64,000 nucleotides of DNA from Streptomyces sp. R44 (GTDB lineage: Bacteria > Actinomycetota > Actinomycetes > Streptomycetales > Streptomycetaceae). Of this stretch, positions 33,014 through 39,842 are shown one piece after another. The translations under genes were made by a program, and so were the position numbers. The notes beneath the pieces are model-generated. The model did no database searches, was not told where the DNA came from, and saw only the letters and a program-made list of their open reading frames with translations. The first letter of the stretch is position 1; every line of letters starts with the position of its first letter. The stretch spans positions 6,418,501 to 6,482,500 of the forward strand of contig NZ_CP163444.1 in NCBI RefSeq assembly GCF_041053105.1, read 5' to 3'.

Positions 33014-33720
33014 TTCAGGCCGAGGTTCTCGATCCGCGGGGTGACCTTCGCCCGCCAGAGGTCGCGCGCTTCTCCGTTGGTGGTCTGCCGGAGGCCGAAA
33101 CGGACCGCGAGCTTCGACCGCTCCGAACGCGAGCTCCCGAAGATCCGGTTGAATCCGGGCCACAACCGGTCGAGACCCTGCTGGAGTTCCTCACGGCCCT
33201 CCTCGGTGCGGGCGAGATTCCGGCAGACACGCGCACCGTGCGCGATGTGCACCTTCTCGTCGAGAATGATCGTGCGCACCGCCTCGGCCCAGGGCTTGTA
33301 ACTGCTCTGCGCGAATTCCGAGATCATCACCATCGCGGTCTCCTCGCCGATGTACGAGAAGATTCCGCGCTCCGCCCAGGTGGTGCACGTGTGGAACTCG
33401 TGGCCGGCGAAGAGATCACGGTCGACGAGCCGCTGCTGCTCCATGTATCCGGTGTCCACGCCGATGTCGGCCAGGACCCTTTTTCCGATCTTGTAGTGGT
33501 CGTACTCCTCGACGGCGCGCTCGGCGCACACCTGCCGTTCCTCGGCGTTCGGCGCGAGCGGCAGGAACACCTGGATGTAGTCGTCGGCACCGGACAGTTC
33601 GCCCTCGGTGTTGACGATCATTCCCCGGACGGCGATCTCGCGGTAGTCCTCGGGCATGGCGAGGAATTCCTCGGGGGTGCGGACGACGACTGCCTCGTCG
33701 ACGGGAACGGAAGATGCCAT
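33001..33720 (-). CDS. Ferritin-like diiron protein related to PaaA (phenylacetyl-CoA epoxidase family)
   Basis: A 239-residue helical protein and the first gene of the operon. Two ExxH metal motifs, E72-x-x-H75 (EEYDHYKIG) and E155-x-x-H158 (DEKVHIAHG), plus Glu residues in AERGIFSYIGEE, form a typical carboxylate-bridged diiron site. PaaA and relatives insert oxygen into carrier-bound acyl substrates. The PaaB, PaaC and PaaE partners are not present, so this one may work alone or on acyl-ACP. ATG at 33720; in-frame upstream ATGs arise from tandem repeats in the leader. Its last codons are duplicated downstream. Confidence 0.82.
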   Translation of the reverse strand: MASSVPVDEAVVVRTPEEFLAMPEDYREIAVRGMIVNTEGELSGADDYIQVFLPLAPNAEERQVCAERAVEEYDHYKIGKRVLADIGVDTGYMEQQRLVDRDLFAGHEFHTCTTWAERGIFSYIGEETAMVMISEFAQSSYKPWAEAVRTIILDEKVHIAHGARVCRNLARTEEGREELQQGLDRLWPGFNRIFGSSRSERSKLAVRFGLRQTTNGEARDLWRAKVTPRIENLGLKVPE

Positions 33721-33780
33721 GGTGATCCACTCGCCTCGCTCGTTCGACTTCGACCCGAAAGACCGCCGCCCTCGCGGCGG

Positions 33781-33842
33781 AGACCGCGGACATCGCGCTG
33801 AAACCGCGGACATCGCGCTGGAGACCGCGGACATCGCGGTGG
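33781..33842. repeat. Three tandem ~20-bp repeats in the operon leader
   Basis: Copies of ACCGCGGACATCGCG(C/G)TG start at 33783, 33803 and 33824 (spacing 20 and 21). They lie in the probable untranslated leader of the diiron gene, 60-120 bases before its start. A CCGCCG/CGGCGG hairpin adjoins them at about 33773-33790. Confidence 0.75.
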
Positions 33843-33854
33843 TGGAGCGGTCGA

Positions 33855-33884
33855 ACGCTATCCACGGCGCAGCCGGTCCATCAA
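33855..33884 (-). promoter_or_regulatory. Candidate promoter of the nine-gene operon
   Basis: Read leftwards: TTGATG (33884-33879), 18-bp spacer, TAGCGT (33860-33855). Transcription would start near 33848 and give a leader of about 128 bases carrying the tandem repeats. The score is modest, but it is the best match on this strand in the spacer. Confidence 0.4.
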
Positions 33885-34180
33885 TGAGACCGAGGACCGG
33901 AATGGCCGATTTCCCCGAGTCGTTCACGACGTACGGAGAACCCGATCAAGAACGGCTCGCGGCGCGTCGGACAAGACGGCGGAAGATCGACCCGGTCTTC
34001 CTCTCCGGCGTCGACCAGCGAGAAAGGCGGGAGGAGGGCAATCCTCCGAATTCGCCTCCCGCGGCCGGATTTCCACGGCCCGCAGAGTGGCCGGATCAGA
34101 CCCGAATCAGGCCTGGAATTCACCTTGCGAGGGCCCCGAAGAGTGTCAACTCGGCCACGCCCGGCGGGAATCGAACGACC
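33885..34180. other. Divergent intergenic region without a convincing gene
   Basis: The spacer between the diiron gene (leftward) and the aminotransferase (rightward) runs 33721-34214. Apart from the leader repeats and two candidate promoters it has lower GC and one open frame on the plus strand (ATG 33902 to 34195). That frame has neither a ribosome binding site nor a recognisable fold, so I do not call it. Confidence 0.5.
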
Positions 34181-34208
34181 TGGACACCGTCTTGAATCTC
34201 TATATGCT
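34181..34208 (+). promoter_or_regulatory. Promoter of the aminotransferase gene (leaderless)
   Basis: TGGACA (34181-34186), 16-bp spacer, TATGCT (34203-34208). The ATG at 34215 is exactly seven bases after the -10 box, and no ribosome binding site precedes it. Confidence 0.6.
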
Positions 34209-34214
34209 GGCGCC

Positions 34215-35453
34215 ATGCTTTCTGCCGCCTCCGCGCCCGCGAACGCCACCCCCTCCCCTTCCTCCACCCCCTCCGTGCCCGCGCCGGCCACCGCCTCCCG
34301 GCTGGCCGACGTCGGCTCGTCGCCGGTACGGGAGATCCTGGCGCTCACGGCACGGCCCGAGGTGATCTCGTTCGCCGGGGGCCTGCCCGCCCCCGAGCTG
34401 TTCGACATCGCCGGGATCCACGCGGCGTACGACCGGGTCCTCACGGAGAACCCGCAGGCGGCCCTCCAGTACTCGACGACCGAGGGCGACCCGGAACTGC
34501 GCACGGCCATCGCCGCCCGGCTCACCGCGCGCGAACTGCCCACGGACGCCGACGACCTGCTCGTCACCACCGGCTCGCAGCAGGCGCTCACGCTCCTCAC
34601 CACCGCCCTGGTCGAACCGGGCAGCGTGGTCCTCGTCGAGGACCCCTGCTACCTCGCCGCGCTGCAGACCTTCGGCTTCGCCGGCGCCCGCGTCGTCCCG
34701 GTGCCCACCGACGACCAGGGCATCCTCCCGGAGGCCCTGGAGGAGATCGCGGCCCGCGAGAAGGCCACCCTCCTCTACATCGTCCCCACCTTCCAGAACC
34801 CCACGGGCCGCACCCTCCCCGCCGAGCGCCGCCACGCCGTCGCCGAGGCCGCCGCGCGGCACGGGTTCTGGATCGTCGAGGACGACCCGTACGGCGAACT
34901 GCGCTACGACGGCGAGCGCGTCCCCGCCATCGCCGCCGACCCCGTGGCGGCCGACCGCACCGTCCTGCTCGGCTCCTTCTCCAAGGTGATGGCCCCCGGT
35001 CTCCGGCTCGGCTTCCTGCGCGCCCCCGCCGGGCTGCGTCGCGCCTGCGTGATCGCCAAGCAGGCCGCCGACCTGCACACCTCGACCATCGACCAGGCCG
35101 CGGCCGCGCGCTATCTGCGCGACAGCGACCTCGACGCGCACGTCGCGGTGATGCGCGCCGCCTACCAGGAGCGCCGGGACGCGATGCTCGAAGGCCTGCC
35201 GGCCGCGCTGCCCGAGGGCAGCCGCTGGAACAGGCCGGAGGGCGGCATGTTCATCTGGGTGACCCTCCCCGCCGGCCACGACGCGACGGCCCTCCTGAAG
35301 ACCGCCGTGAGTCACGAGGTGGCGTACGTGCCGGGGGCGCCGTTCTTCTGCGGCGAACCCGACCCGGGCGCGATGCGGCTGTCGTTCACCACGCACTCGG
35401 CCGACGAGATCAGGGAAGGGCTCCGCCGGCTGGCGAAGAGCTTCGTCCGATGA
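34215..35453 (+). CDS. PLP-dependent aminotransferase (fold type I, 2-aminoadipate/MocR-like class)
   Basis: A 412-residue class I/II aminotransferase without the helix-turn-helix of MocR. VISFAGGLPAPELFD and YSTTEGDPELRTAIA form the N-terminal substrate part; DPCYLAALQTFGFAGARVV, PTFQNPTGRTLP and the Asp in IVEDDPYGELRYDGE bind the cofactor; the PLP Lys is in LGSFSKVMAPGLRLGF near 258. The first 25 residues are Ala/Ser/Pro-rich. It resembles LysN/2-aminoadipate and aromatic or branched-chain aminotransferases of Streptomyces. Divergent from the fatty-acid-like operon; a role in it is possible but not shown. The next gene overlaps (ATGA). Confidence 0.87.
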   Translation: MLSAASAPANATPSPSSTPSVPAPATASRLADVGSSPVREILALTARPEVISFAGGLPAPELFDIAGIHAAYDRVLTENPQAALQYSTTEGDPELRTAIAARLTARELPTDADDLLVTTGSQQALTLLTTALVEPGSVVLVEDPCYLAALQTFGFAGARVVPVPTDDQGILPEALEEIAAREKATLLYIVPTFQNPTGRTLPAERRHAVAEAAARHGFWIVEDDPYGELRYDGERVPAIAADPVAADRTVLLGSFSKVMAPGLRLGFLRAPAGLRRACVIAKQAADLHTSTIDQAAAARYLRDSDLDAHVAVMRAAYQERRDAMLEGLPAALPEGSRWNRPEGGMFIWVTLPAGHDATALLKTAVSHEVAYVPGAPFFCGEPDPGAMRLSFTTHSADEIREGLRRLAKSFVR

Positions 35454-35935
35454 AGGGCGCCGGGGGGCCGACAGCAGAGGCGGCTTCCTTCTCCTCGGAG
35501 GCCTCCGGCACGATGTCGCCGGACGAGCTCAACGCGCTCGTCCAGCGGCAGTTCCCGGACTACGCGGCCTGCCGGGTCACCGACGCGAGCGGGACCCACC
35601 TGCTCATGGAGGCGGACGGGACCCGGCTCCGCACCCGGCCCGGCGGCACGATCTCCGGCCCCGAACAGGCCGGTCTCGTCGACCTCGCCGCCTTCCTCCT
35701 GATCAACGCCCGGCTCGGCCGCTCCACCCCGATGGCGCTCACCACCTCGCTCCAGATCAGCTACCTCAACCGCCCCCGGCCCGGACTGCTCCGCACCCAC
35801 GCGCGCATGGCCAAGTTCGGCCGCCGCCTCTGCGTGGTCCTCGCCGAACTCAGCGACGAGGCAGGCGATCTGGCGGCCTCCGCCACCGTGACGTACTCCG
35901 TCCCACCGGCTGACGCGGGCCGCCTGACGGGCTGA
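35450..35935 (+). CDS. PaaI-type hotdog-fold thioesterase-like protein
   Basis: A 161-residue protein with a hotdog-like pattern: GTISGPEQAGLVDLAAFLLI (central helix), TTSLQISYLNRPRPGLLRTH and MAKFGRRLCVVLAELSDEAG, ending in LAASATVTYSVP. These match PaaI-like acyl-CoA thioesterases. Residues 1-30 are not conserved. ATG at 35450 overlaps the aminotransferase stop, so the pair is coupled. The substrate is unknown. The coding sequence runs into a 22-bp tandem repeat that duplicates its own end. Confidence 0.75.
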   Translation: MKGAGGPTAEAASFSSEASGTMSPDELNALVQRQFPDYAACRVTDASGTHLLMEADGTRLRTRPGGTISGPEQAGLVDLAAFLLINARLGRSTPMALTTSLQISYLNRPRPGLLRTHARMAKFGRRLCVVLAELSDEAGDLAASATVTYSVPPADAGRLTG

Positions 35936-35994
35936 CGTGGGCTGCCTGACGGGCTGACGCGAGCCGCCGGGCCGGCTGACATGGGTCGCTCGCC
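35909..35994. repeat. 22-bp tandem repeats spanning a stop codon
   Basis: Units of GCTGACGcGGGCcGCCTGACGG begin at 35909, 35931, 35953 and 35975 with increasing divergence. The first covers the last codons of the hotdog protein, and the stop lies at the start of the second. Confidence 0.8.
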
Positions 35995-36062
35995 GCCGCC
36001 ACCTGGGCCATCACCTCGTGTCGTTGTTGGGCCGAACGGGTGAGGAGCGGGAGGATGGGGCC

Positions 36063-36494
36063 ATGAGTAGGTACGAGAGGTACGACGTCACCGACGAGCA
36101 GTGGGAGGGCCTCGCCCAGGTCGTGCCCCTGCGCGGCCGTGACGAATGGCCGTCCAGGGTCGACCACCGCACGATCCCCGAGCAGTACGAATCCGCCGAG
36201 CAGCGCCGTATGGTCGTGCTCCGCGTGCAGGTCTTCGCCGACGCCCGCGAGGTCGCCGAGTACCTCATCGCCCAGATCCCGGTGCTCCTCGATCTGACGA
36301 GCGCCGACACCGAGGTCGCCAAGCGGATCCTCGACTTCAGCAGCGGCGTGGTCTTCGGCCTCGGCAGCGGGATGCACCGGGTCGACCGGAACGTCTTCCT
36401 GCTGGCCCCGGCCGGCACGGAGGTCGAGGGCGCGGAGGGCGAGGACGAGGAGGACGTCGTGGGCCGCCGGACCGCCGGCGTCCCCCGATCGTAG
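36063..36494 (+). CDS. SepF-family cell division protein (paralogue)
   Basis: A 143-residue SepF-like protein. The core at about 48-120 reads RRMVVLRVQVFADAREVAEY, LLDLTSADTEVAKRILDFSS and GVVFGLGSGMHRVDRNVFLL, the compact SepF dimer fold that binds FtsZ and membrane. The N-terminal membrane helix typical of the main SepF is weak (MSRYERYDVTDEQWEG). Streptomyces has several SepF-like genes; this one lies outside the dcw cluster, so it is probably an accessory paralogue (SflA/SflB-like). The acidic C-terminus EGAEGEDEED is unusual. Confidence 0.8.
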   Translation: MSRYERYDVTDEQWEGLAQVVPLRGRDEWPSRVDHRTIPEQYESAEQRRMVVLRVQVFADAREVAEYLIAQIPVLLDLTSADTEVAKRILDFSSGVVFGLGSGMHRVDRNVFLLAPAGTEVEGAEGEDEEDVVGRRTAGVPRS

Positions 36495-36549
36495 GAAGGT
36501 CATCTCGCCGTAACGGTTCGTCAGGGAATGATCTGCGTACGGTCCGGGC

Positions 36550-38004
36550 ATGGACCTCACCGGCGGCTCCACGCTCGCCCGCACGTCAGACAACCCCTCC
36601 TCCGACGTCGTTCCTTCCTCGGCTCGCTCCGCACCCGTCGGTGCCGGCTCTGCCGGTACTGACGCTGCCACCACTCCCTCCGGCGGTGCTTCCGCCGTCG
36701 ACGCCTCGCCTGCCGGCTCCTCTTCCGCCGGCTCCTCGTCCGTGACGCCTGCTCCCGGTGCCGGCGCTTCCGGTGCCGGTGCTTTCGGACCGCGCGGCTC
36801 CGGTCGCGGCGCTTCCGGGCCCCGTGCCTCCGTCCCGGAGGCGCGGAGGCCGGTCGCGGAGGCGGCCCGGGGCGGCGGGCCGCGTACCGCCCGGCCCGCC
36901 GTCACCGAGCTGCGGCTGTCGGCGTTCGCGGGGCACCGCGCCGCCGCGCACACGCTCGGACCGGTCACCCTGTTCACCGGGCCCAGCGGCAGCGGCAAGT
37001 CCACCACCCTCCGGGCGTACGAGGCGCTGGCCAGGCTCGGCGCGGGCGACACGCTCGACGAGGTGTTCCCCGACGCCGCCGACTGCGTTCCCGAGCGCGC
37101 CCGGCCCGACGATCAGGGCAGGCGCGGCTTCCGGATCGGCTGCACGGTCGACGGACCCGAAGGCCCCGTCCACCTGGACCTCGCCGTGCAGGCCGAGCCC
37201 CGGCTCCGGATCGTCGGCGAACGGCTCACCGGCCGGGGCCGCACCCTGCTCGCCACCGCGCTCCGCGACCCCGGCCGGAGCGCCGTGCAGGCCGAGTGGC
37301 ACACGGCGGGCACCACCCCCGTCACCCGGGCCCCGTTCCCCGACGACCTCCTCGGCACGGCGCTGCTGCCCCTGCGGGTCGCGGGCAAGACCCAGGGGCA
37401 GCGGGAGGTCCTGGCCGCCGCCGAGCAGGTGGTCATCGGACTGCGGTCGGCCTTCGCCTGCGACCCCCGGCCCGACGGGATGCGGGCCCCCGTGCCGCCC
37501 GGCGAGGGGCGGCTGCGGCGCGACTGCGGCAACCTCGCCGAGGTCCTGCACCGCACCCACACGGAATGTCCGCGCCGCCACCACCGCCTCGCGGCCGTCG
37601 CCGGAGCGGGCTGCAGGGGACCCGTCACCGGTGTCGGCGTACAGGAACTCCCGGAGGGGATCGTCCGTGCGGTCCTCGAGCGCGGCGGCCGGCCCGCGAC
37701 GCCGCTCGACCGCCTCGGCGACGGCGAACTCCGCTATCTGGCCCTTGCGCTCACCCTGCTCACCGGCCCCGGAGTGCTGGAGATGGACCGGATCGCCGAG
37801 GTCCCGGACGCCATGCAGAGCCTGACGCTGCTCACGGACGGCCTGGACCGGGGGCTCGACGGGAGGCAGGTGGGCGAACTGCTGCGGCTCGCCACGGGCA
37901 TCGCCGCCGACGGTCACATCCGGGTGGCGGGCACGCTCGGCGAACCGGCGGCGGAGGAGGCGCGCAGGACGCCCGGGGTGACGGTGGTAGACCTGAGCGG
38001 GTGA
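36550..38004 (+). CDS. AAA/ABC-type ATPase with low-complexity N-terminus
   Basis: 484 residues. The first 110 are Ala/Ser/Gly/Pro-rich and repetitive. The ATPase core starts at VTELRLSAFAGHRAAAH and has the Walker A TGPSGSGKSTTLRAYEAL near 139-156. LGDGELRYLALALTLLTGPG near 395 is a signature-like segment, followed by VLEMDRIAEVP (degenerate Walker B). Overall it looks like a RecF/SMC-type or predicted ATP-binding protein. Function unknown. ATG at 36550 is seven bases after TACGGT, so it is probably leaderless. GTGA overlap with the MazG gene. Confidence 0.7.
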   Translation: MDLTGGSTLARTSDNPSSDVVPSSARSAPVGAGSAGTDAATTPSGGASAVDASPAGSSSAGSSSVTPAPGAGASGAGAFGPRGSGRGASGPRASVPEARRPVAEAARGGGPRTARPAVTELRLSAFAGHRAAAHTLGPVTLFTGPSGSGKSTTLRAYEALARLGAGDTLDEVFPDAADCVPERARPDDQGRRGFRIGCTVDGPEGPVHLDLAVQAEPRLRIVGERLTGRGRTLLATALRDPGRSAVQAEWHTAGTTPVTRAPFPDDLLGTALLPLRVAGKTQGQREVLAAAEQVVIGLRSAFACDPRPDGMRAPVPPGEGRLRRDCGNLAEVLHRTHTECPRRHHRLAAVAGAGCRGPVTGVGVQELPEGIVRAVLERGGRPATPLDRLGDGELRYLALALTLLTGPGVLEMDRIAEVPDAMQSLTLLTDGLDRGLDGRQVGELLRLATGIAADGHIRVAGTLGEPAAEEARRTPGVTVVDLSG

Positions 38005-38411
38005 CGGACGACGACATGAGGGGCGGTGGCCCGGTGGGCCACGACGTGGCGGGGCTGCAGCGCAGGCTGGCCGAGTTCGCGGCGGCGCGGGACTGGCAGC
38101 CCTACCACACGCCCAAGAACCTGGTGGCGGCCCTCAGCGTGGAGGCGGCCGAACTCCTGGAGATCTTCCAGTGGTTGACGCCCGAGCAGGCGGAGCGGGT
38201 GATGGACGACCCGGAGTCGGCGCACCGGGTCGCCGACGAGGTGGCGGACGTGCTCGCCTACCTCCTCCAGTTCTGCCAGGTGCTCGGGGTCGATCCGCTG
38301 GAGGCCCTCGCGGCCAAGATCGATCGGAACGAGGTCCGATTTCCCGTCCGGAGGCGGGACGGAGGGGGTGAAGGCGGCGCAGCGGAGGAAGATCGTCACT
38401 CTTCGGAGTGA
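38001..38411 (+). CDS. MazG-like nucleotide pyrophosphohydrolase
   Basis: A 136-residue all-alpha NTP pyrophosphatase of the MazG/dCTPase-like group. VEAAELLEIFQW (about 40-51) supplies the ExxE metal motif and RVADEVADVLAYLLQFCQ the ExxD pair. The preceding PKNLVAALSVE is standard for the family. It hydrolyses a nucleoside triphosphate to monophosphate and pyrophosphate, a housecleaning role. GTG at 38001 overlaps the ATPase stop (GTGA). Its TGA stop forms the last bases of a terminator hairpin. Confidence 0.85.
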   Translation: MTDDDMRGGGPVGHDVAGLQRRLAEFAAARDWQPYHTPKNLVAALSVEAAELLEIFQWLTPEQAERVMDDPESAHRVADEVADVLAYLLQFCQVLGVDPLEALAAKIDRNEVRFPVRRRDGGGEGGAAEEDRHSSE

Positions 38412-38420
38412 TCGACTTTT
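38396..38420 (+). terminator. UUCG-loop terminator that includes the MazG stop codon
   Basis: TCACTC-TTCG-GAGTGA (38396-38411) is a 6-bp stem with a stable UUCG loop, followed by TCGACTTTT. The last three bases of the stem are the stop codon of the MazG-like gene. Confidence 0.65.
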
Positions 38421-38537
38421 CCCCGTCAGGCTTCCTGTCCACAGATTTCCGAATTCCTCTGGTGCCGGGGCTCAGTCGGCCTCACTCTGGGTAGTGGAGT
38501 GAGTGGGCAGTAAGTCGTACGAACGGGGGCGGCGTTG

Positions 38538-39026
38538 ATGGAAGCGGAGCGACTCATCGCGCTCGGCCGGCACGCACTGGCGGAGAGCGGGACGGCGCAG
38601 GACATCGTGGCGGAGGCCTGGCAGGCCCAGGCGCTCGCCCAGGCGATAGGAAGTCACCTCGCGCTCTGCGGACCGATGGAGCTGCGGGGCGAGGCGCGGG
38701 GACTGAGTGAGATCGGGGAGTACCCGAGCTGGGGCGCCGGTGGGCCGCGTGCGGCCCAGCTCACCGAAGTGGCGGACCCGAGCGGGGCGTTGACCGCGCT
38801 CGGGGAGCTGCTCGGGGAGGTGGGGATCGCGCTGGTGGGAGTGGCCTGCGCCACCGACGAGGAGGGGCTCTACTGGCAGTGCATCGAGGCCATCGACGCC
38901 GCCGACGAGTCGAGCGACCGGGTGCGCGGGATGCTGCGGCGCCTCGCCGTGCGGGACGGGGAGCGCGCCCGCCCGCCCGACCCCGCCCGAGGCCGAGCGG
39001 GCCCGGGGCGGGGCCCGTCGTGGTAG
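38538..39026 (+). CDS. DUF6099-like conserved Streptomyces protein
   Basis: A 162-residue protein without membrane segments. It is alpha-rich (MEAERLIALGRHALAESGT, IVAEAWQAQALAQAIGSHL, LTALGELLGEVGIALVGVAC) and ends in a Pro/Arg/Gly-rich tail. It matches my recollection of the DUF6099 family of actinomycetes, function unknown. ATG at 38538; upstream is a GGAGTGAGTGG stretch rather than a clear ribosome binding site. The assignment to the DUF is from memory. Confidence 0.65.
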   Translation: MEAERLIALGRHALAESGTAQDIVAEAWQAQALAQAIGSHLALCGPMELRGEARGLSEIGEYPSWGAGGPRAAQLTEVADPSGALTALGELLGEVGIALVGVACATDEEGLYWQCIEAIDAADESSDRVRGMLRRLAVRDGERARPPDPARGRAGPGRGPSW

Positions 39027-39172
39027 GGGTGCGCGGGGTGTTGCACGCTGTGGCGGTACGGAGCGGGGCCCTGGCGCTCGGGTCGGTGCTGTGGGTGACC
39101 GTGGTCTGCGGGGCCGTGGTGCTCGGGTCCGTGCCGGCCGGGGCCCCGGCGTCCAGGGCCGTGCTGCTCGGG

Positions 39173-39451
39173 TCAGTGCTGTCCGGGGTCGCGGTGCTCG
39201 GCGGCGGGGTGGTGGTGGGCGTCGGCGCGCTGTGGCTCGGACTCCTGCCGCGCCCCGGCCTCCGGGGCGAGACGGTCGGACGTGGACTGGAGGTCGGCGT
39301 CCAGCTGGGAGAGGTCGGCGGAGAGCGCCGCCATCAGCTCCTCCATCTGCTGGAGCAGGCCCTTGGGGGCGCCGGCGCCCTTCTGCTCGGGCACGGACTG
39401 CGGCACCGGCTGTTCGGGCACGGCCCGCTCCGGCGCGGCTTCCTGGGACAT
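39173..39451 (-). CDS. Small coiled-coil hypothetical protein
   Basis: 92 residues starting MSQEAAPERAVPEQPVPQ. A heptad-like region GLLQQMEELMAALSADLSQLD and DADLQSTSDRLAPEAGA suggests a short coiled coil; the rest is disordered, Pro/Glu/His-rich. No known family. It is divergent from the truncated LLM oxidoreductase gene. The same composition (PEQHGPGRRGPGRHG...) continues in frame past the stop for about 40 codons, so the gene may once have been longer. The plus strand here has an antisense hydrophobic frame which I regard as a shadow. Confidence 0.55.
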   Translation of the reverse strand: MSQEAAPERAVPEQPVPQSVPEQKGAGAPKGLLQQMEELMAALSADLSQLDADLQSTSDRLAPEAGARQESEPQRADAHHHPAAEHRDPGQH

Positions 39452-39696
39452 GGCGGCCTCCTCGGCCCGGGCCCCGCCGCCGAGGACGGGGCCGTGAGAG
39501 AGACGCACCGGCATCGGCCGCCGGCACGCGGGCCGGGCGGTCCGGCTCCGCCCGAGCCAACGACGGGTGCCGGGCCCCGGTCACTGGCCAGGGCGGACGC
39601 GGCCCGCCAGGGGGCCGGATATTCACCCGACCGAGCCGGTGCGGACGGAGAGCTGACGACGACGTTGACACGCACCCGAAGGTGCAGGATGGAGGC

Positions 39697-39825
39697 ATGG
39701 ATCTTCGCATCTTCACCGAACCCCAGCAGGGGGCCGACTACGACACCCTCCTCACGGTGGCCCGGGCCACCGAGGAGCTCGGATTCGACGCCTTCTTCAG
39801 AAGCGGTGTCGTTACTACCAGGTGA
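39697..39825 (+). pseudogene. 5' fragment of an LLM-class F420-dependent oxidoreductase, cut by the prophage
   Basis: The first 36 codons, MDLRIFTEPQQGADYDTLLT through ARATEELGFDAFFRS, match the start of LLM F420-dependent oxidoreductases, where FDAFFRSDHY is the usual continuation. Here the match stops after FFRS and the frame runs GVVTTR into a stop at 39825. The phage integrase gene begins 18 bases later. The chromosome was therefore interrupted within this gene by integration, and the 3' part should lie beyond the right end of the prophage. Confidence 0.8.
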
Positions 39826-39842
39826 GCCCCTAGTATCCATCC
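39795..39842. other. Left attachment site (attL) of the prophage
   Basis: The switch from LLM coding sequence to phage sequence falls at about 39800-39810 (TTCTTCAGAAGCGG). The following stretch up to the integrase start should be one arm of attP. The 2-bp crossover core cannot be fixed without the right end. A TAGTAT box at 39831-39836 lies seven bases before the integrase ATG and may be its promoter. Confidence 0.65.

Noticed and set aside
24992..33720. RiPP cluster hypothesis because of the radical SAM gene
   Set aside because: No precursor peptide, RRE domain or transporter was seen; ACP, KAS and ligase genes point to acyl chemistry.
33902..34195. Plus-strand frame of 97 codons in the operon spacer
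   Set aside because: No ribosome binding site, no fold or family, and it runs through the aminotransferase promoter region.
39027..39460. Hydrophobic plus-strand frame antisense to the coiled-coil gene, looking like a membrane protein
   Set aside because: Its hydrophobicity comes from GTG/GCT-rich repeats opposite His/Pro/Gly codons; the minus-strand frame has a start and heptad pattern.
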